64,000 nucleotides of DNA from an uncultured Dialister sp. (GCA_900541485.1 UQJW01000001.1:1-64000); one strand, 5' to 3'; shown: positions 37,672-47,265, numbered from the stretch's first letter. A program made the numbers and translations. Notes: generated by a model not told the origin, from the letters alone.

Positions 37672-38725
37672 AGATTTACCGCCAATCCGTATGCTTGTTT
37701 TGACTCTGACAGGTCGTTGCAATTTTAAGTGTCAATATTGCTATGCTTCCGAGCAAGAACAGATTGATATGGACAAGGAGACTGCATTATCTGCCGTTAA
37801 AATGGCTGGGGAATCGGGAGAACGCTTTCTTCTCCAGTTTTCAGGCGGAGAACCACTTTTGCAATTTCCACTAATCAGGGAAATCGTCAATTTGGTAGAA
37901 GATTATCAGATGAACGTACAGCTTCAAATACAAACCAATGGTGCGCTGCTGACAAAAGATATCGGGAAATGGTTATTTGATCATAAGGTGGGAATCGGAA
38001 TTTCCTGTGACGGGCGGCCGGGAGTGATGGATAGAACCAGAAAATCCAAAACCGGAGAATCATCTTCTAAAATGGTATCAAAAGCCTTAAGAAATTTATC
38101 GGAAAACGGAATCGGGACAGGCATTACCTGTGTAGTTACTGATGACATGGTAGATGAACTTGAAGGCATTTCTGATATGGCTTATTTTTATGGAAATGTA
38201 CATCAAATCGGCTTTGACATTCTTCGCGAACAGGGACGGGGAATGAGACTGAAAGCGCCTAACGAAAAGCAAATGACGGAGGCATTAAGAAAAACGGCAG
38301 AAAGAATGGATATGCTGGAAAAAATAACAGGCAGGCATATCCATTTTACCCAGGAAGACAGGGTGGAAATGCTGGCACGAACCGGGAAATATGAATTTCC
38401 ACAATGCTTTGCAATGAATGGGGAAGCAGCTTTTATAGATGTGCATGGTGATATTTATGCCTGTTCTTCGTTGATGGGAAGAGAAGATTATAAGCTTGGA
38501 AATGTAAAAACAGGCAGAGAAAAGAACAAGGTAGATAAAGTAAGTTCTTTTATAAAAGAGATTATGCAGCCTTGTAGGGAATGTGAATATTTTTCTTTGT
38601 GTGGTGGAGGTTGTTTTTCCCGATGGATGGATAAAAACGGGAAATTTAAAAGATCAGAGGCAGAATGTGCATTGAAAAAATTTTTTATACATCGGTATTT
38701 AAAAAGACAGGAGAAAACAATATGA
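37649..38725 (+). CDS. Radical SAM/SPASM enzyme
   Basis: A 358-residue radical SAM protein. The 4Fe-4S motif CNFKCQYC is at 24-31 (Cys24, 28, 31), and SGGEPL follows at 65-70. The C-terminal ~110 residues hold a SPASM-type cluster domain with cysteines in [29 protein letters not shown] and EAEC. SPASM enzymes modify peptides (anSME-like), but AhbC, AhbD and NirJ use the same layout on haem precursors, which fits the chelatase neighbours. No small precursor peptide gene is seen nearby. Start 37649 overlaps the CobN-like stop by 23 bp; ATG 37664 is an alternative. Confidence 0.85.
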   Translation: MQEMTMNKDLPPIRMLVLTLTGRCNFKCQYCYASEQEQIDMDKETALSAVKMAGESGERFLLQFSGGEPLLQFPLIREIVNLVEDYQMNVQLQIQTNGALLTKDIGKWLFDHKVGIGISCDGRPGVMDRTRKSKTGESSSKMVSKALRNLSENGIGTGITCVVTDDMVDELEGISDMAYFYGNVHQIGFDILREQGRGMRLKAPNEKQMTEALRKTAERMDMLEKITGRHIHFTQEDRVEMLARTGKYEFPQCFAMNGEAAFIDVHGDIYACSSLMGREDYKLGNVKTGREKNKVDKVSSFIKEIMQPCRECEYFSLCGGGCFSRWMDKNGKFKRSEAECALKKFFIHRYLKRQEKTI

Positions 38726-39750
38726 ACAGACAAAAAGTATTTCCTTTTACAGCAATAATAGGGCAGGATGCTATGAAGAAGGCCTTGTTATTAAATGTAA
38801 TCAATCCCAAACTGGGCGGTGTATTGATACAGGGAGAAAAAGGGACTGCCAAATCAACGGCAGTTCGTGCATTGGCTGAATTATTGCCTCCTCGTCCATG
38901 TATTGAAGGCTCCCGTTTCCACGATGATCCCTACGATCCGACCAACTGGTCAGATGAATCTCATGAAAAATATGATAATGCAACCCCACCTGTAGAAATG
39001 TTACCCATGAAAGTGGTTGAATTACCGGTAAGTGCTACAGAAGACAGGGTGGTCGGTACATTAGATATTGAGGCGGCCATTCGTGAAGGCAAACGCTCAT
39101 TTGAACCGGGAATATTGGCAGATGCGAATAGAAATATTTTGTATGTAGACGAAATTAATTTATTGGATGATCATGTAGTCGATGTTCTTTTAGACTCTGC
39201 TGCCATGGGTGTAAATACAGTGGAAAGGGAAGGGATTTCTTACTCGCACCCGGCAAGATTTTCTTTGGTCGGAACAATGAATCCTGAAGAAGGTGATATT
39301 CGTCCTCAGCTGCTGGACAGATTTGCCCTTTCCGTAAAAGTAGTTGGAGAACAAAATCCTGAAAAAAGAGCAGAGATTATTAAAAGGCGGTTGGCTTATG
39401 AAACGGATCCGGATGGATTTTTGGATAAATGGAAAGATGAGCAAGAAAAAGAGGTCAGAAAAATAGAAGCAGCCATGCAGCTTTTACCGGAGGTAAAGGT
39501 TTCCGAGGATATCCTTTTATGTGCTGCCAAAATATCAATTGCATTAGGCGTAGACGGGCACCGCTCTGATATTACATTAATCAAAACGGCCAAAACGATT
39601 GCTGCACTGGAAGGGCATAAAGACGTGGCCCGTGAAGATTTAAAAGAGGCATCCCGGCTCTCTTTGCCCCATCGAATGAGACGTCGTCCCTTTGAAGAGC
39701 AGGAAGTAGATTGGACAGAAGTGGATCAGGTTATTGATGATGAAACGTAA
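38722..39750 (+). CDS. BchI-like AAA+ chelatase subunit
   Basis: A 342-residue AAA+ ATPase of the magnesium chelatase I/CobS-like type. Walker [10 protein letters not shown] is at 38-46, the Walker B motif [13 protein letters not shown] follows, and the sensor [19 protein letters not shown] is typical of ChlI/BchI. It should form a hexameric ring with the BchD-like subunit and drive metal insertion by the CobN/BchH-like subunit. ATG 38722 is chosen behind CAGGAG; it overlaps the radical SAM stop (ATGA). The C-terminal [14 protein letters not shown] is conserved. Confidence 0.92.
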   Translation: MNRQKVFPFTAIIGQDAMKKALLLNVINPKLGGVLIQGEKGTAKSTAVRALAELLPPRPCIEGSRFHDDPYDPTNWSDESHEKYDNATPPVEMLPMKVVELPVSATEDRVVGTLDIEAAIREGKRSFEPGILADANRNILYVDEINLLDDHVVDVLLDSAAMGVNTVEREGISYSHPARFSLVGTMNPEEGDIRPQLLDRFALSVKVVGEQNPEKRAEIIKRRLAYETDPDGFLDKWKDEQEKEVRKIEAAMQLLPEVKVSEDILLCAAKISIALGVDGHRSDITLIKTAKTIAALEGHKDVAREDLKEASRLSLPHRMRRRPFEEQEVDWTEVDQVIDDET

Positions 39751-41674
39751 TAATTTTCCTTTTGCCGCTTTTTACGGGTTGGATAATGCAAAGAAAGCCA
39801 TTTTAATTGCATTAGTAAATCCGTTGGCCGGTGGAATTCTTGTGTCCGGAGAAACAGGGGCGGGGAAATCTGTTTTGCTTCGCGGTGCCAGAGAATTGGT
39901 AGATGCCCCATGGGTTGAAGTTCCTGTAGGAGTGACGGAAGATCGGCTTTTTGGTGGTATGGACACAGAAGCAGCCATACAAGATGGTAAAAAGAAACTG
40001 CAAGCCGGATTATTGGAGGAATCCAATCATGGAATTTTATATATAGATGACGTTAATTTATTACGTGATGAGTTACTGTCATCTATTTTGAATGTAACCG
40101 AATCCGGTATTTATAAATTAGAACGTGATGGATTTTCTTTAGAAAAAAAATTTTCCGGTACAGTATTTGCCACCATGAATCCTGACAGCGGCACTTTATC
40201 TGCAGCGAGATTAGATAAATTCGGGTTATTTATTCAAATAGAAAACAACTTCGATACAGAAGAAAGAAAAGAAATTATAAAAAGAGTTTTGGAGTTTGAG
40301 AATAACGGAATTGTATTCAGAAAAAAATGGGAAGAGAAAACAGAAAAGCTTAAAAATAAAATCAAGGATGCCAAGGATATATTAAAAGATGTAACAGTTT
40401 CTCCTGCAATGGTACAATTGGCGGCGGTATATACATTAAAAGCTCATGTAGCGGGTCATAGAGCGGATATTTATTTAATAGAAGCGGCCCGTGCATTGGC
40501 TGCTCTTGATAATAGAAATTATGTACTTCCAAAAGATTTAGAAAAAGCGGCTGAATTTGTATTGCCACATCGCATGAGAGAAATGAACGCTCCTGAATCT
40601 CCTGAGCAAACACCGCCGGAAGAAGAAAAACAACAAGAGCGGGTAAATGATCAAGACTCCAAAGAAAATAATCAGGAGCAAACAAATGAATCTATGGAAT
40701 CTTCTCAGGGAGATACAGATAGTTTAGGAGAAGACAATCATGAAAGTGATAAAAATAATGATTCTTTAAGCAACCAACTGCCACCTGCCGATGAAAATGG
40801 AGAAAGTAAGGAGCGAACGGATTCTGCAGATATAAGCGTACAGTTACCGCCAATCTGGATAGAACCTGCTGATAAAAGAAAAGTAAAAAAAGGAAGCGGT
40901 AAACGCACGCTGACTCGTACATCACTTATGCAAGGACGGTATGTAAGAGCGGAAAGTCCGAAGGAAAAAGCAAAAGACATTGCATTCGATGCTACAATTC
41001 GTGCGGCAGCACCCTATCAAAAATCAAGAAAGTCTAACGGATGTGCTGTTGTTATAAGTAGAGATGATATCCGTGAAAAAGTAAGAGAAAAAAGGGTTGG
41101 GAATATATTTTTATTTGTTGTAGATGCCAGCGGATCCATGGGTGCTCGAGAAAGAATGCGTACCGTTAAGGGGGTAATCTTTAAAATTTTGATTGAAGCC
41201 TATCAAAAACGAGATAAAGTGGGAATGATTGCATTCAGAAAAAATAAAGCGGAAGTTTTATTACCTGTTACGAGAAGCGTCGATTTTGCAAAAAAGAAGC
41301 TGGAAAATTTGCCTACCGGAGGAAAGACGCCATTAGCACAAGGACTTATAAAAGCATCTGATATATTGGATATGTTATACCGTCAGGATTCGACACAGGA
41401 GCCGGTTGTTATTTTAGTTACTGACGGAAGAGCAACGAAGGGAATCACAAACGGTTCCGATCCGGTAAATGATGCTGTTTCTGAAGCTAAAAAAATCGGA
41501 AACAGAAAATTGCCGGTAGCAGTTATTGATACAGAATCCGGGTTTATAAAACTGGGTTTAGCAAAGAAGATAGCAAAAGAAATGGGAGCCTCTTATTTCC
41601 ACCTTGACAAAATGACAGAAAATGATTTACTGCATATTTGGCGAAGTACTGCGTATAATAGAAATAAAGGATAG
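39737..41674 (+). CDS. BchD-like chelatase subunit (AAA+ plus VWA)
   Basis: A 645-residue protein with three parts. First is an AAA+ domain (about 1-290: [20 protein letters not shown] and ATMNPDSG). Next comes an acidic, Gln/Glu/Asn/Ser/Pro-rich linker (about 290-375). Last is a von Willebrand A domain with MIDAS motif DASGSM at 463-468 and a [10 protein letters not shown] loop. This is the ChlD/BchD layout, in which the VWA domain docks to the H/CobN subunit. The alternative TTG at 39734 would add one residue; the gene overlaps the BchI-like gene by 14 bp. Confidence 0.92.
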   Translation: MMKRNNFPFAAFYGLDNAKKAILIALVNPLAGGILVSGETGAGKSVLLRGARELVDAPWVEVPVGVTEDRLFGGMDTEAAIQDGKKKLQAGLLEESNHGILYIDDVNLLRDELLSSILNVTESGIYKLERDGFSLEKKFSGTVFATMNPDSGTLSAARLDKFGLFIQIENNFDTEERKEIIKRVLEFENNGIVFRKKWEEKTEKLKNKIKDAKDILKDVTVSPAMVQLAAVYTLKAHVAGHRADIYLIEAARALAALDNRNYVLPKDLEKAAEFVLPHRMREMNAPESPEQTPPEEEKQQERVNDQDSKENNQEQTNESMESSQGDTDSLGEDNHESDKNNDSLSNQLPPADENGESKERTDSADISVQLPPIWIEPADKRKVKKGSGKRTLTRTSLMQGRYVRAESPKEKAKDIAFDATIRAAAPYQKSRKSNGCAVVISRDDIREKVREKRVGNIFLFVVDASGSMGARERMRTVKGVIFKILIEAYQKRDKVGMIAFRKNKAEVLLPVTRSVDFAKKKLENLPTGGKTPLAQGLIKASDILDMLYRQDSTQEPVVILVTDGRATKGITNGSDPVNDAVSEAKKIGNRKLPVAVIDTESGFIKLGLAKKIAKEMGASYFHLDKMTENDLLHIWRSTAYNRNKG

Positions 41675-41698
41675 TTTTTAAAGTGTGGGAGATTTTAA

Positions 41699-43441
41699 AT
41701 GATTAGAAATTTTATGAAATATTATAAACCGTATACAGGAATTCTCATCAGCGTAGTCATTGGTACACTTCTTATGGCAGGTTTTGATTTGATATTCCCT
41801 ATGGTGGTGCGCAATATCATTGATAAAATCTTACCCGCAAGAGATGAAATAGGATTATATAAATCAGCCGGCTTGTTGCTAGTTTTATATCTGATTAATT
41901 TTGCTGTATCCTATGGAGTTCAGTATTATGGGCATATTATGAGTGCCTCTATCGAGCATGATATGCGCAATGATTTGTTTGCCCACATAGAAAAACAGCC
42001 TTTTCAGTATTTTGATAATGAAAAAACAGGACAGCTGTTATCCCGAATAACCAGTGATGTTATTGAAGTCAGTGAACTTGCTTTTCGGGGCCCGAATGAT
42101 GTATTACTTTGTGGAATAATAATGTCCGGAACCATAATTGCCATGTTAGTCATGAACTGGCAATTGGCACTATTAGTCGGAGGGCTTCTTATTGCGAAAT
42201 CAATTCATACTGTAAAAATTAATACGCAGATGAAAAAGGCTTTCCGCAAAAATAGAGCGAAAACGGGGGAGTTAAGTGCCCGTGCTGAAGAAAGTCTGTC
42301 GGGGATCCGCCTCAGCAAGGCATTTGCGATGGAAAATTTCGAAATGGACAGATTCCGGAAAAAAAGCGAAGAGCTGAGAAATACAAGATTCAACTCTTAT
42401 AAAATTCTGGCTTATTTTTCCGGGAGTATCAACTTTTTCACAAATTTTATTAATGTAGTTGTTCTCTTGGCAGGAAGCTATATGATTGCCAAAGATCTCT
42501 TGTCACTACCGGATTTTGTGGCATTCCTTTTGTATGTGAATATTTTTATGCGGCCGGTTTTCCGTCTGACCATATTAACGGAAATGTATCAGAGGGGGAT
42601 GGCAGGCTTTGCCAGATTTCAGGAAATTATGCATATCGAGCCGACAATTAAGGATCCGCCCCATCCTGTAGAAATTATGGACGCCAGGGGGGAAATCTGC
42701 TTTGATAATATGAGCTTTGGTTATAATGATAAGCGAATGATTTTGAACCATCTGAATTTTAATATTCATGCAGGAGAAACAATTGCCTTTGTCGGGGAAA
42801 CAGGAGCAGGGAAAAGCACACTGGTAAATTTATTGCTCCGCTTTTATGAACCGACAGAGGGGAAAATCATTTTTGACGGGCATGATATAAAAGATTACCG
42901 ACAGCAGGATTTGAGAAAGCAAATCGGAATTGTACAACAAGACGTCTTTCTTTTTGGTGATACTATCGGAGATAATATAAGTTATGGAAAAGTAGGGGCA
43001 ACAGAAGAGGAAATAAAAAATGCCGCTAAATTAGCGGCAGCAGATCGTTTTATCGAAGCGCTTCCAAATGGAATGCATACAAAGGTGGGAGAGCGAGGCG
43101 TCAAACTTTCAGGCGGACAAAAGCAAAGAATTGCAATAGCAAGAGTGTTCTTAAAAGACCCGAAAGTTGTTATTTTTGATGAAGCGACATCTTCATTAGA
43201 TACACAGACCGAGCGTAAAATCCAGCAAACGTTAAACAGTCTTTCAAAAGGAAGAACTACGATTATTATTGCACATAGGTTATCTGCAGTGAGAAATGCA
43301 GATCGTATTATTGTTTTAGACAGAGGAAATGTTATTGAAGAAGGAACGCATGAGGAGCTTTTAAATAAAAAAGGAAAATATTTCCAATTATACGAAGCAC
43401 AAAAACGGGATGGAAAGTATATAAAAAAAGAAGAGGAATAA
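41699..43441 (+). CDS. ABC exporter half-transporter (MsbA-like)
   Basis: A 580-residue homodimeric-type ABC exporter: six membrane helices in about 1-310, then the nucleotide-binding domain with Walker [10 protein letters not shown], signature LSGGQKQR, Walker B VVIFDEATSSLD and the H-loop IAHRLS. It lies 24 bp after the BchD-like gene and is the last gene before the terminator, so it belongs to the operon. It may export the product, a side product or a metal-tetrapyrrole; MsbA-like proteins also flip lipids, so the function remains open. Confidence 0.9.
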   Translation: MIRNFMKYYKPYTGILISVVIGTLLMAGFDLIFPMVVRNIIDKILPARDEIGLYKSAGLLLVLYLINFAVSYGVQYYGHIMSASIEHDMRNDLFAHIEKQPFQYFDNEKTGQLLSRITSDVIEVSELAFRGPNDVLLCGIIMSGTIIAMLVMNWQLALLVGGLLIAKSIHTVKINTQMKKAFRKNRAKTGELSARAEESLSGIRLSKAFAMENFEMDRFRKKSEELRNTRFNSYKILAYFSGSINFFTNFINVVVLLAGSYMIAKDLLSLPDFVAFLLYVNIFMRPVFRLTILTEMYQRGMAGFARFQEIMHIEPTIKDPPHPVEIMDARGEICFDNMSFGYNDKRMILNHLNFNIHAGETIAFVGETGAGKSTLVNLLLRFYEPTEGKIIFDGHDIKDYRQQDLRKQIGIVQQDVFLFGDTIGDNISYGKVGATEEEIKNAAKLAAADRFIEALPNGMHTKVGERGVKLSGGQKQRIAIARVFLKDPKVVIFDEATSSLDTQTERKIQQTLNSLSKGRTTIIIAHRLSAVRNADRIIVLDRGNVIEEGTHEELLNKKGKYFQLYEAQKRDGKYIKKEEE

Positions 43442-43527
43442 AATAAAAGCACCAAATGTAAGTCATGCCGGTTTAAGATTTAGTTGTGAAACGGCAGGAA
43501 ATACATGAAAGGTGCTTTTATTTTATA
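43441..43527. terminator. Long multi-part hairpin, bidirectional terminator
   Basis: An outer 13-bp stem (43441-43453 with 43511-43523) has a T-rich 3' arm, a second short stem (43456-43460 with 43502-43506) and an inner stem (about 43466-43473 with 43489-43496). It lies between the exporter stop and the convergent SGNH gene. An 83-nt structure is much longer than a normal terminator. Confidence 0.75.
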
Positions 43528-44111
43528 TATTTTCTAAAAATTTTTTCTGCAGAATCTGCAAATTTCAAATGTCCGTTTTCATTAGGGTGAACACCATCTA
43601 TATACCAGGTATCATCTGAAGGAAATGCTTTAGAAAAATCTATATAAGGGACATGATTTTTACAGCATAAATTTTCTATAAAACTTCCGTATACTTTTAA
43701 ATCGTTGATATTTTTGTCAAAAGCCCATTCGGCCTGCCAGCCGGAAAATATACTTTGTCTTGTCATTAATGGCGGAATACCAATAAAGCAATGCGATATG
43801 ACAGACAATGTTTCAATTGCTTGTTCTACTTGTTTTTTCAAAACATGCAGTTTGAGACCTGATAAAATATCATTGGTTCCTGCCATGAGAAATACGGCAT
43901 TTTTATTATCTGTATCACGAAGAAAAAATGGTATAATCTCTATCATATCTTGGAGAAAAGCACCGCATGTACTATGGTTATAAAAGGTAAGATCGGGCAT
44001 GCGTTTTGATAACACGGTAACCCAATCTTTTCCGGAAGAAACACCATAGCCGGCAGTTAAACTGTCACCAAAAAAATGGATATTAGTAATTGAATTATGG
44101 GATAAAAACAT
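43518..44111 (-). CDS. SGNH/GDSL-family hydrolase
   Basis: A 197-residue esterase-like protein. The catalytic Ser17 is in block I, GDSLTAGYG (15-23). Block III is GTNDIL and block V is DGVHPNENGH with the Asp-His pair. Such enzymes hydrolyse acyl esters, for example lysophospholipids or acetylated sugars. There is no signal peptide, so it should be cytosolic. It stands alone, convergent with the ABC exporter. Confidence 0.88.
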   Translation of the reverse strand: MFLSHNSITNIHFFGDSLTAGYGVSSGKDWVTVLSKRMPDLTFYNHSTCGAFLQDMIEIIPFFLRDTDNKNAVFLMAGTNDILSGLKLHVLKKQVEQAIETLSVISHCFIGIPPLMTRQSIFSGWQAEWAFDKNINDLKVYGSFIENLCCKNHVPYIDFSKAFPSDDTWYIDGVHPNENGHLKFADSAEKIFRKYIK

Positions 44112-44205
44112 ACGTTCACCTCTTAGATATCATAAAAGAATTCATGAAATTGTCAAAATTAACAGATGAAATCGTAAAGTGTATACTTTATCTCTGAACC
44201 AAAAG

Positions 44206-44214
44206 TGATATAAT
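44206..44214 (+). promoter_or_regulatory. Extended -10 of glpX
   Basis: TGATATAAT is a perfect extended -10, 40 bp before the glpX start. A 10-bp perfect palindrome TAGTATACTA (44231-44240) lies in the transcribed leader before the ribosome binding site. Confidence 0.5.
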
Positions 44215-44254
44215 TTAAATAAAGATCATATAGTATACTATTTTGGAGGCATAT

Positions 44255-45220
44255 ATGGACAGACAATTATCATTGGAGGTTGTTCGAATTACCGAGCAAG
44301 CGGCCTTGAAAAGTGCACGACTGGTAGGTATGGGAGATAAAGAGGGAGCTGATCAGGCGGCTGTTGACGGCATGCATGAGCAATTTGCACGCACCTCGGT
44401 TACCGGTACGGTTGTTATTGGCGAAGGCGAGATTGACGAAGCACCGATGTTGTATATTGGTGAGAAAGTAGGACGTGGCGGGGAAGAAGTAGATATTGCC
44501 GTGGATCCGGTAGAAGGAACTAATTTGGTAGCAAAAGGGCAAACAGGAGCTATTGCAGTACTGGCTATTGCACCTAAAGGATGTTTGCTTCATGCACCGG
44601 ACATGTATATGCAGAAAATTTGTGTAGGTCCCCGCGCTAAAGGGAAGATTGATATTTGTGCAACCGTGACGGAAAATTTAAAAAATGTGGCGGAAGCGAT
44701 GAATCGTGAAGTTTCTGATTTAACAGTTGTAGTATTAGATCGTGAAAGACATGAAAAAATAATTCGTGAAATTCGAGAGTCAGGGGCACGGGTAAGACTA
44801 ATCACTGATGGAGATGTTGTACCATCTATTGATTGTGCAATCCAGGGGAGTGGTATACATATGGTTATCGGCTCCGGCGGTGCGCCCGAAGGAGTATTAT
44901 CTGCAGTAGGGTTAAAATGCTTAGGGGGCGACATGCAGGCTCGTCTATTGCCACATACAGACCAGGAATTACATCGTTTACATGAAATGGGAATTGATGA
45001 TCCCAATAAAATTCTTACCTTAGACGATCTCGTCAAGGGGGATGACTGTATTTTTGCAGAAACTGCAATTACAGATTGCACAATGCTCCGTGGCGTAAGA
45101 TTTTTTGGCGGCGGTGCGAGAACAAGTACACTGGTCCTTCGCTATAAAACAGGGACGGTAAGATTTGTTGACACAGTACATCGATTCGGTGAAGATCGTC
45201 CGGGGGTCCGGATGTTCTAA
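44255..45220 (+). CDS. glpX: Fructose-1,6-bisphosphatase, class II
   Basis: A 321-residue GlpX-family phosphatase for gluconeogenesis, a metal-dependent, Li-sensitive enzyme. Motifs visible are the metal-binding region GTVVIGEGEIDEAPML, DPVEGTNLVAKG and the GSGGAPEGVL loop. ATG 44255 is chosen behind TTGGAGG; an ATG at 44243 precedes that site. The window also has fba at 55 kb, so both enzymes around fructose-1,6-bisphosphate are encoded on this segment, though not in one operon. Confidence 0.95.
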   Translation: MDRQLSLEVVRITEQAALKSARLVGMGDKEGADQAAVDGMHEQFARTSVTGTVVIGEGEIDEAPMLYIGEKVGRGGEEVDIAVDPVEGTNLVAKGQTGAIAVLAIAPKGCLLHAPDMYMQKICVGPRAKGKIDICATVTENLKNVAEAMNREVSDLTVVVLDRERHEKIIREIRESGARVRLITDGDVVPSIDCAIQGSGIHMVIGSGGAPEGVLSAVGLKCLGGDMQARLLPHTDQELHRLHEMGIDDPNKILTLDDLVKGDDCIFAETAITDCTMLRGVRFFGGGARTSTLVLRYKTGTVRFVDTVHRFGEDRPGVRMF

Positions 45221-45247
45221 AGTAAGTGGGCAAACCAAACAGTTTTG

Positions 45248-45296
45248 CCAACGAAAATATAAACCGGTGGAATACATCTGCCGGTTTATTTGTTGG
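45248..45296 (+). terminator. Terminator after glpX
   Basis: An outer CCAAC/GTTGG and an inner AAACCGG (45261-45267) / CCGGTTT (45281-45287) form a two-part hairpin with a T-rich 3' side, 28 bp after the stop. The T tract is weak. Confidence 0.6.
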
Positions 45297-45349
45297 AAAA
45301 TAATTATTTTTGCTGTACAATAAAAATACAATAAAAAAGGAGAAAATTT

Positions 45350-45904
45350 ATGCACGAGTTGTTTGACTGGGTATATTCCATCGTAATTGCCTTATTTCTT
45401 GCGATGATTATACATATATTTCTTTTTGTACCGACCAGAGTGTCAGGCTCTTCAATGTTTCCTACTTTAGAAAACGGACAATATCTTATTGTTTCAAAAA
45501 TCAGTCATGTATTTAGAAAGACCCCGGATTATGGAGATATTGTGATTATTGACAGCCGTGTGCAAAGAGAGCGTTCCTGGAGTGATGATTTATCGGAACC
45601 GGCACTAAATTATATGGCATTGTTTGATAAAAACGGACAGGGACATAATATATGGGTCAAACGGGTAATCGGAAAAGGCGGAGATATACTGGAGTTTTAT
45701 AATCATTCAGTTTACCGGAATGGGATAAAGTTGGATGAACCATATATAAATGAGCCGATGGAATTTTCTATGGAAGGGGCATTTACCGTTCCGAATGGGA
45801 CAGTATTTGTTATGGGAGACAACAGAAATCACAGTTCGGACAGCCGCTTTATCGGTCCGGTACCCATAGATCATGTTTTAGGAACTGTAATCATCGAATT
45901 GTAA
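45350..45904 (+). CDS. lepB: Signal peptidase I
   Basis: A 184-residue membrane protease that removes signal peptides. One N-terminal helix covers about 9-28. The catalytic Ser35 is in the SGSSMFPTL box, Lys104 in WVKRVIGKGGD, and the structural box MGDNRNHSSDSRF is close to the C-terminus. It is short, as in Gram-positive type enzymes, with one membrane anchor. RBS AAAGGAG is 7 bp upstream. Single gene between two terminators. Confidence 0.95.
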   Translation: MHELFDWVYSIVIALFLAMIIHIFLFVPTRVSGSSMFPTLENGQYLIVSKISHVFRKTPDYGDIVIIDSRVQRERSWSDDLSEPALNYMALFDKNGQGHNIWVKRVIGKGGDILEFYNHSVYRNGIKLDEPYINEPMEFSMEGAFTVPNGTVFVMGDNRNHSSDSRFIGPVPIDHVLGTVIIEL

Positions 45905-45910
45905 TTTTGG

Positions 45911-45939
45911 CCCGTCCTTATAAAATAGGGCGGGTTTTT
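45911..45939 (+). terminator. Terminator after lepB
   Basis: CCCGTCCT (45911-45918) pairs with AGGGCGGG (45927-45934) with one G-U pair, followed by TTTTT. Confidence 0.8.
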
Positions 45940-45966
45940 ACTGTCCCATGAAAAGTAAATTTTTTA

Positions 45967-45975
45967 TGCTATAAT
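45967..45975 (+). promoter_or_regulatory. Extended -10 before the DapL-like gene
   Basis: TGCTATAAT is a perfect extended -10, 38 bp before the chosen TTG start at 46014. Confidence 0.55.
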
Positions 45976-46013
45976 TAAACAAAAATACTTCTGTCCGTAA
46001 GGGGGGAATGATT

Positions 46014-47264
46014 TTGGCTTATTGTAATGAAAATTTTTTAAATTTACAAAGTCATCATATGTCTGAAAAGATAGAAGAGAAAAAGAAAACTTTTCAGAAT
46101 AATAATCCGGGAGAGAAAATTATTTCATTCAATACGAATGAAGAGATTAATTTTTTGCTACCGGCTGTTATAAAAGCAATGGAATCAGCCATCAATGATT
46201 TATCGGAAGCAAAAGGAGCTTATGAAGTTGATTCCGGGCAAGGATACGGATTTCTGCGTGAGAAAATTGCAGAGCATGATTTTAAACGCCGACACTGTGA
46301 TATTACAAAGGATGAAATTTTTATTAACAATAGTGCGGAAGCAGATATTGCGAATATGCAGGAACTTTTTTCTTTTGCAGAAATAGTAGGAGTTACAGAC
46401 CCGGCAGATCCGATTTATATAGACAGCAATGTTATTGCAGGCAGAAGTGGAAAATTTATTGATCCTTTTTTCAATAAATTGGAATATTTATCTTGTTATC
46501 GTGAATGTGATTATAAGCCGGTATTACCCTCTCATGACCCGAAGCTTATTTATATTTGCTCACCCAATAACATTACAGGAGTTGTTCTTAGCAAGAAAGA
46601 TTTAACCATGTGGGTGCGATTTGCCAAGCAAACCGGTTCAATTATTTTTTTTGATGCCCGATATGAAGCTTTTCATCAGGATGAAACAATTCCACATAGC
46701 ATCTATGAAATTGACGGTGCTAAAGAAGTAGCTGTTGAATTCCGCTCCTATACAAAAATTCCGGAACTGTCAGGTTTACAATGCGGATATACAGTTATTC
46801 CCACTGATTTAAATTTGGAGAGAAAAAAAAGCGATGAGACTGTAAGAGCTCATCAATTATGGAAACAGTGGAAAGCTTGTAAATCTGAAAGATGTTCTTA
46901 TATCATACAAAGAGGTACAGAAGCAATTTATACCGTAGAGGGTAGAAAGCAAATACAGGATGTTTTATCTGGATATCAAAAAAATGCGCAATTTATGATA
47001 AAAGAGCTTTTGCGGATGAACTTAGATGTTGCGGGTGGAGTGAATAGTCCTTATATATGGGTGACAACGCCAGATGGAATGAGCAGTTGGGATTTTTTTG
47101 ACTATTTACTTGGACAAACCGGAATCATCAGTGTACCGGGAATAGAATTCGGACCCGCAGGAGAAGGATATGTGCGTTTGCATGCTTTAAATACACCGGA
47201 ATTAACTGAGCAGGCAATGAATAAAATGGCGGAAGCCGTAAAAAATTTAAATAAAGGACAATAA
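46014..47264 (+). CDS. Divergent DapL-like aminotransferase (fold type I)
   Basis: A 416-residue protein close to LL-diaminopimelate aminotransferase: AYCNENFLNL at the start (DapL: NENFLKL), SGQGYGFLREKIAEHD, DARYEAF with Asp and Tyr for PLP, EFRSYTK with the Schiff-base lysine Lys248, and GEGYVRLHAL with the substrate Arg. Positions that usually hold the PLP phosphate differ: GAKCD reads SAEAD, and the Arg after the lysine is Gln256; the YPNNPTG box reads SPNNITG. It may act on another substrate or be impaired. TTG 46014 is chosen: an ATG at 46008 lies 1 bp after the GGGGGG ribosome binding site. It precedes ychF by one base. Confidence 0.8.
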   Translation: MAYCNENFLNLQSHHMSEKIEEKKKTFQNNNPGEKIISFNTNEEINFLLPAVIKAMESAINDLSEAKGAYEVDSGQGYGFLREKIAEHDFKRRHCDITKDEIFINNSAEADIANMQELFSFAEIVGVTDPADPIYIDSNVIAGRSGKFIDPFFNKLEYLSCYRECDYKPVLPSHDPKLIYICSPNNITGVVLSKKDLTMWVRFAKQTGSIIFFDARYEAFHQDETIPHSIYEIDGAKEVAVEFRSYTKIPELSGLQCGYTVIPTDLNLERKKSDETVRAHQLWKQWKACKSERCSYIIQRGTEAIYTVEGRKQIQDVLSGYQKNAQFMIKELLRMNLDVAGGVNSPYIWVTTPDGMSSWDFFDYLLGQTGIISVPGIEFGPAGEGYVRLHALNTPELTEQAMNKMAEAVKNLNKGQ

Positions 47265-47265
47265 A

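Noticed and set aside
33940..41674. Aerobic-route cobaltochelatase CobNST for B12
   Set aside because: The B12 genes in the window belong to the anaerobic route, and the ATPase subunits look like BchI and BchD; kept only as an alternative.
42982..43455. 157-codon minus-strand ORF opposite the ABC exporter
   Set aside because: Antisense of the conserved nucleotide-binding domain; no start signals.
44590..45081. 163-codon minus-strand ORF inside glpX
   Set aside because: Shadow of the glpX frame; composition is typical of an antisense frame.
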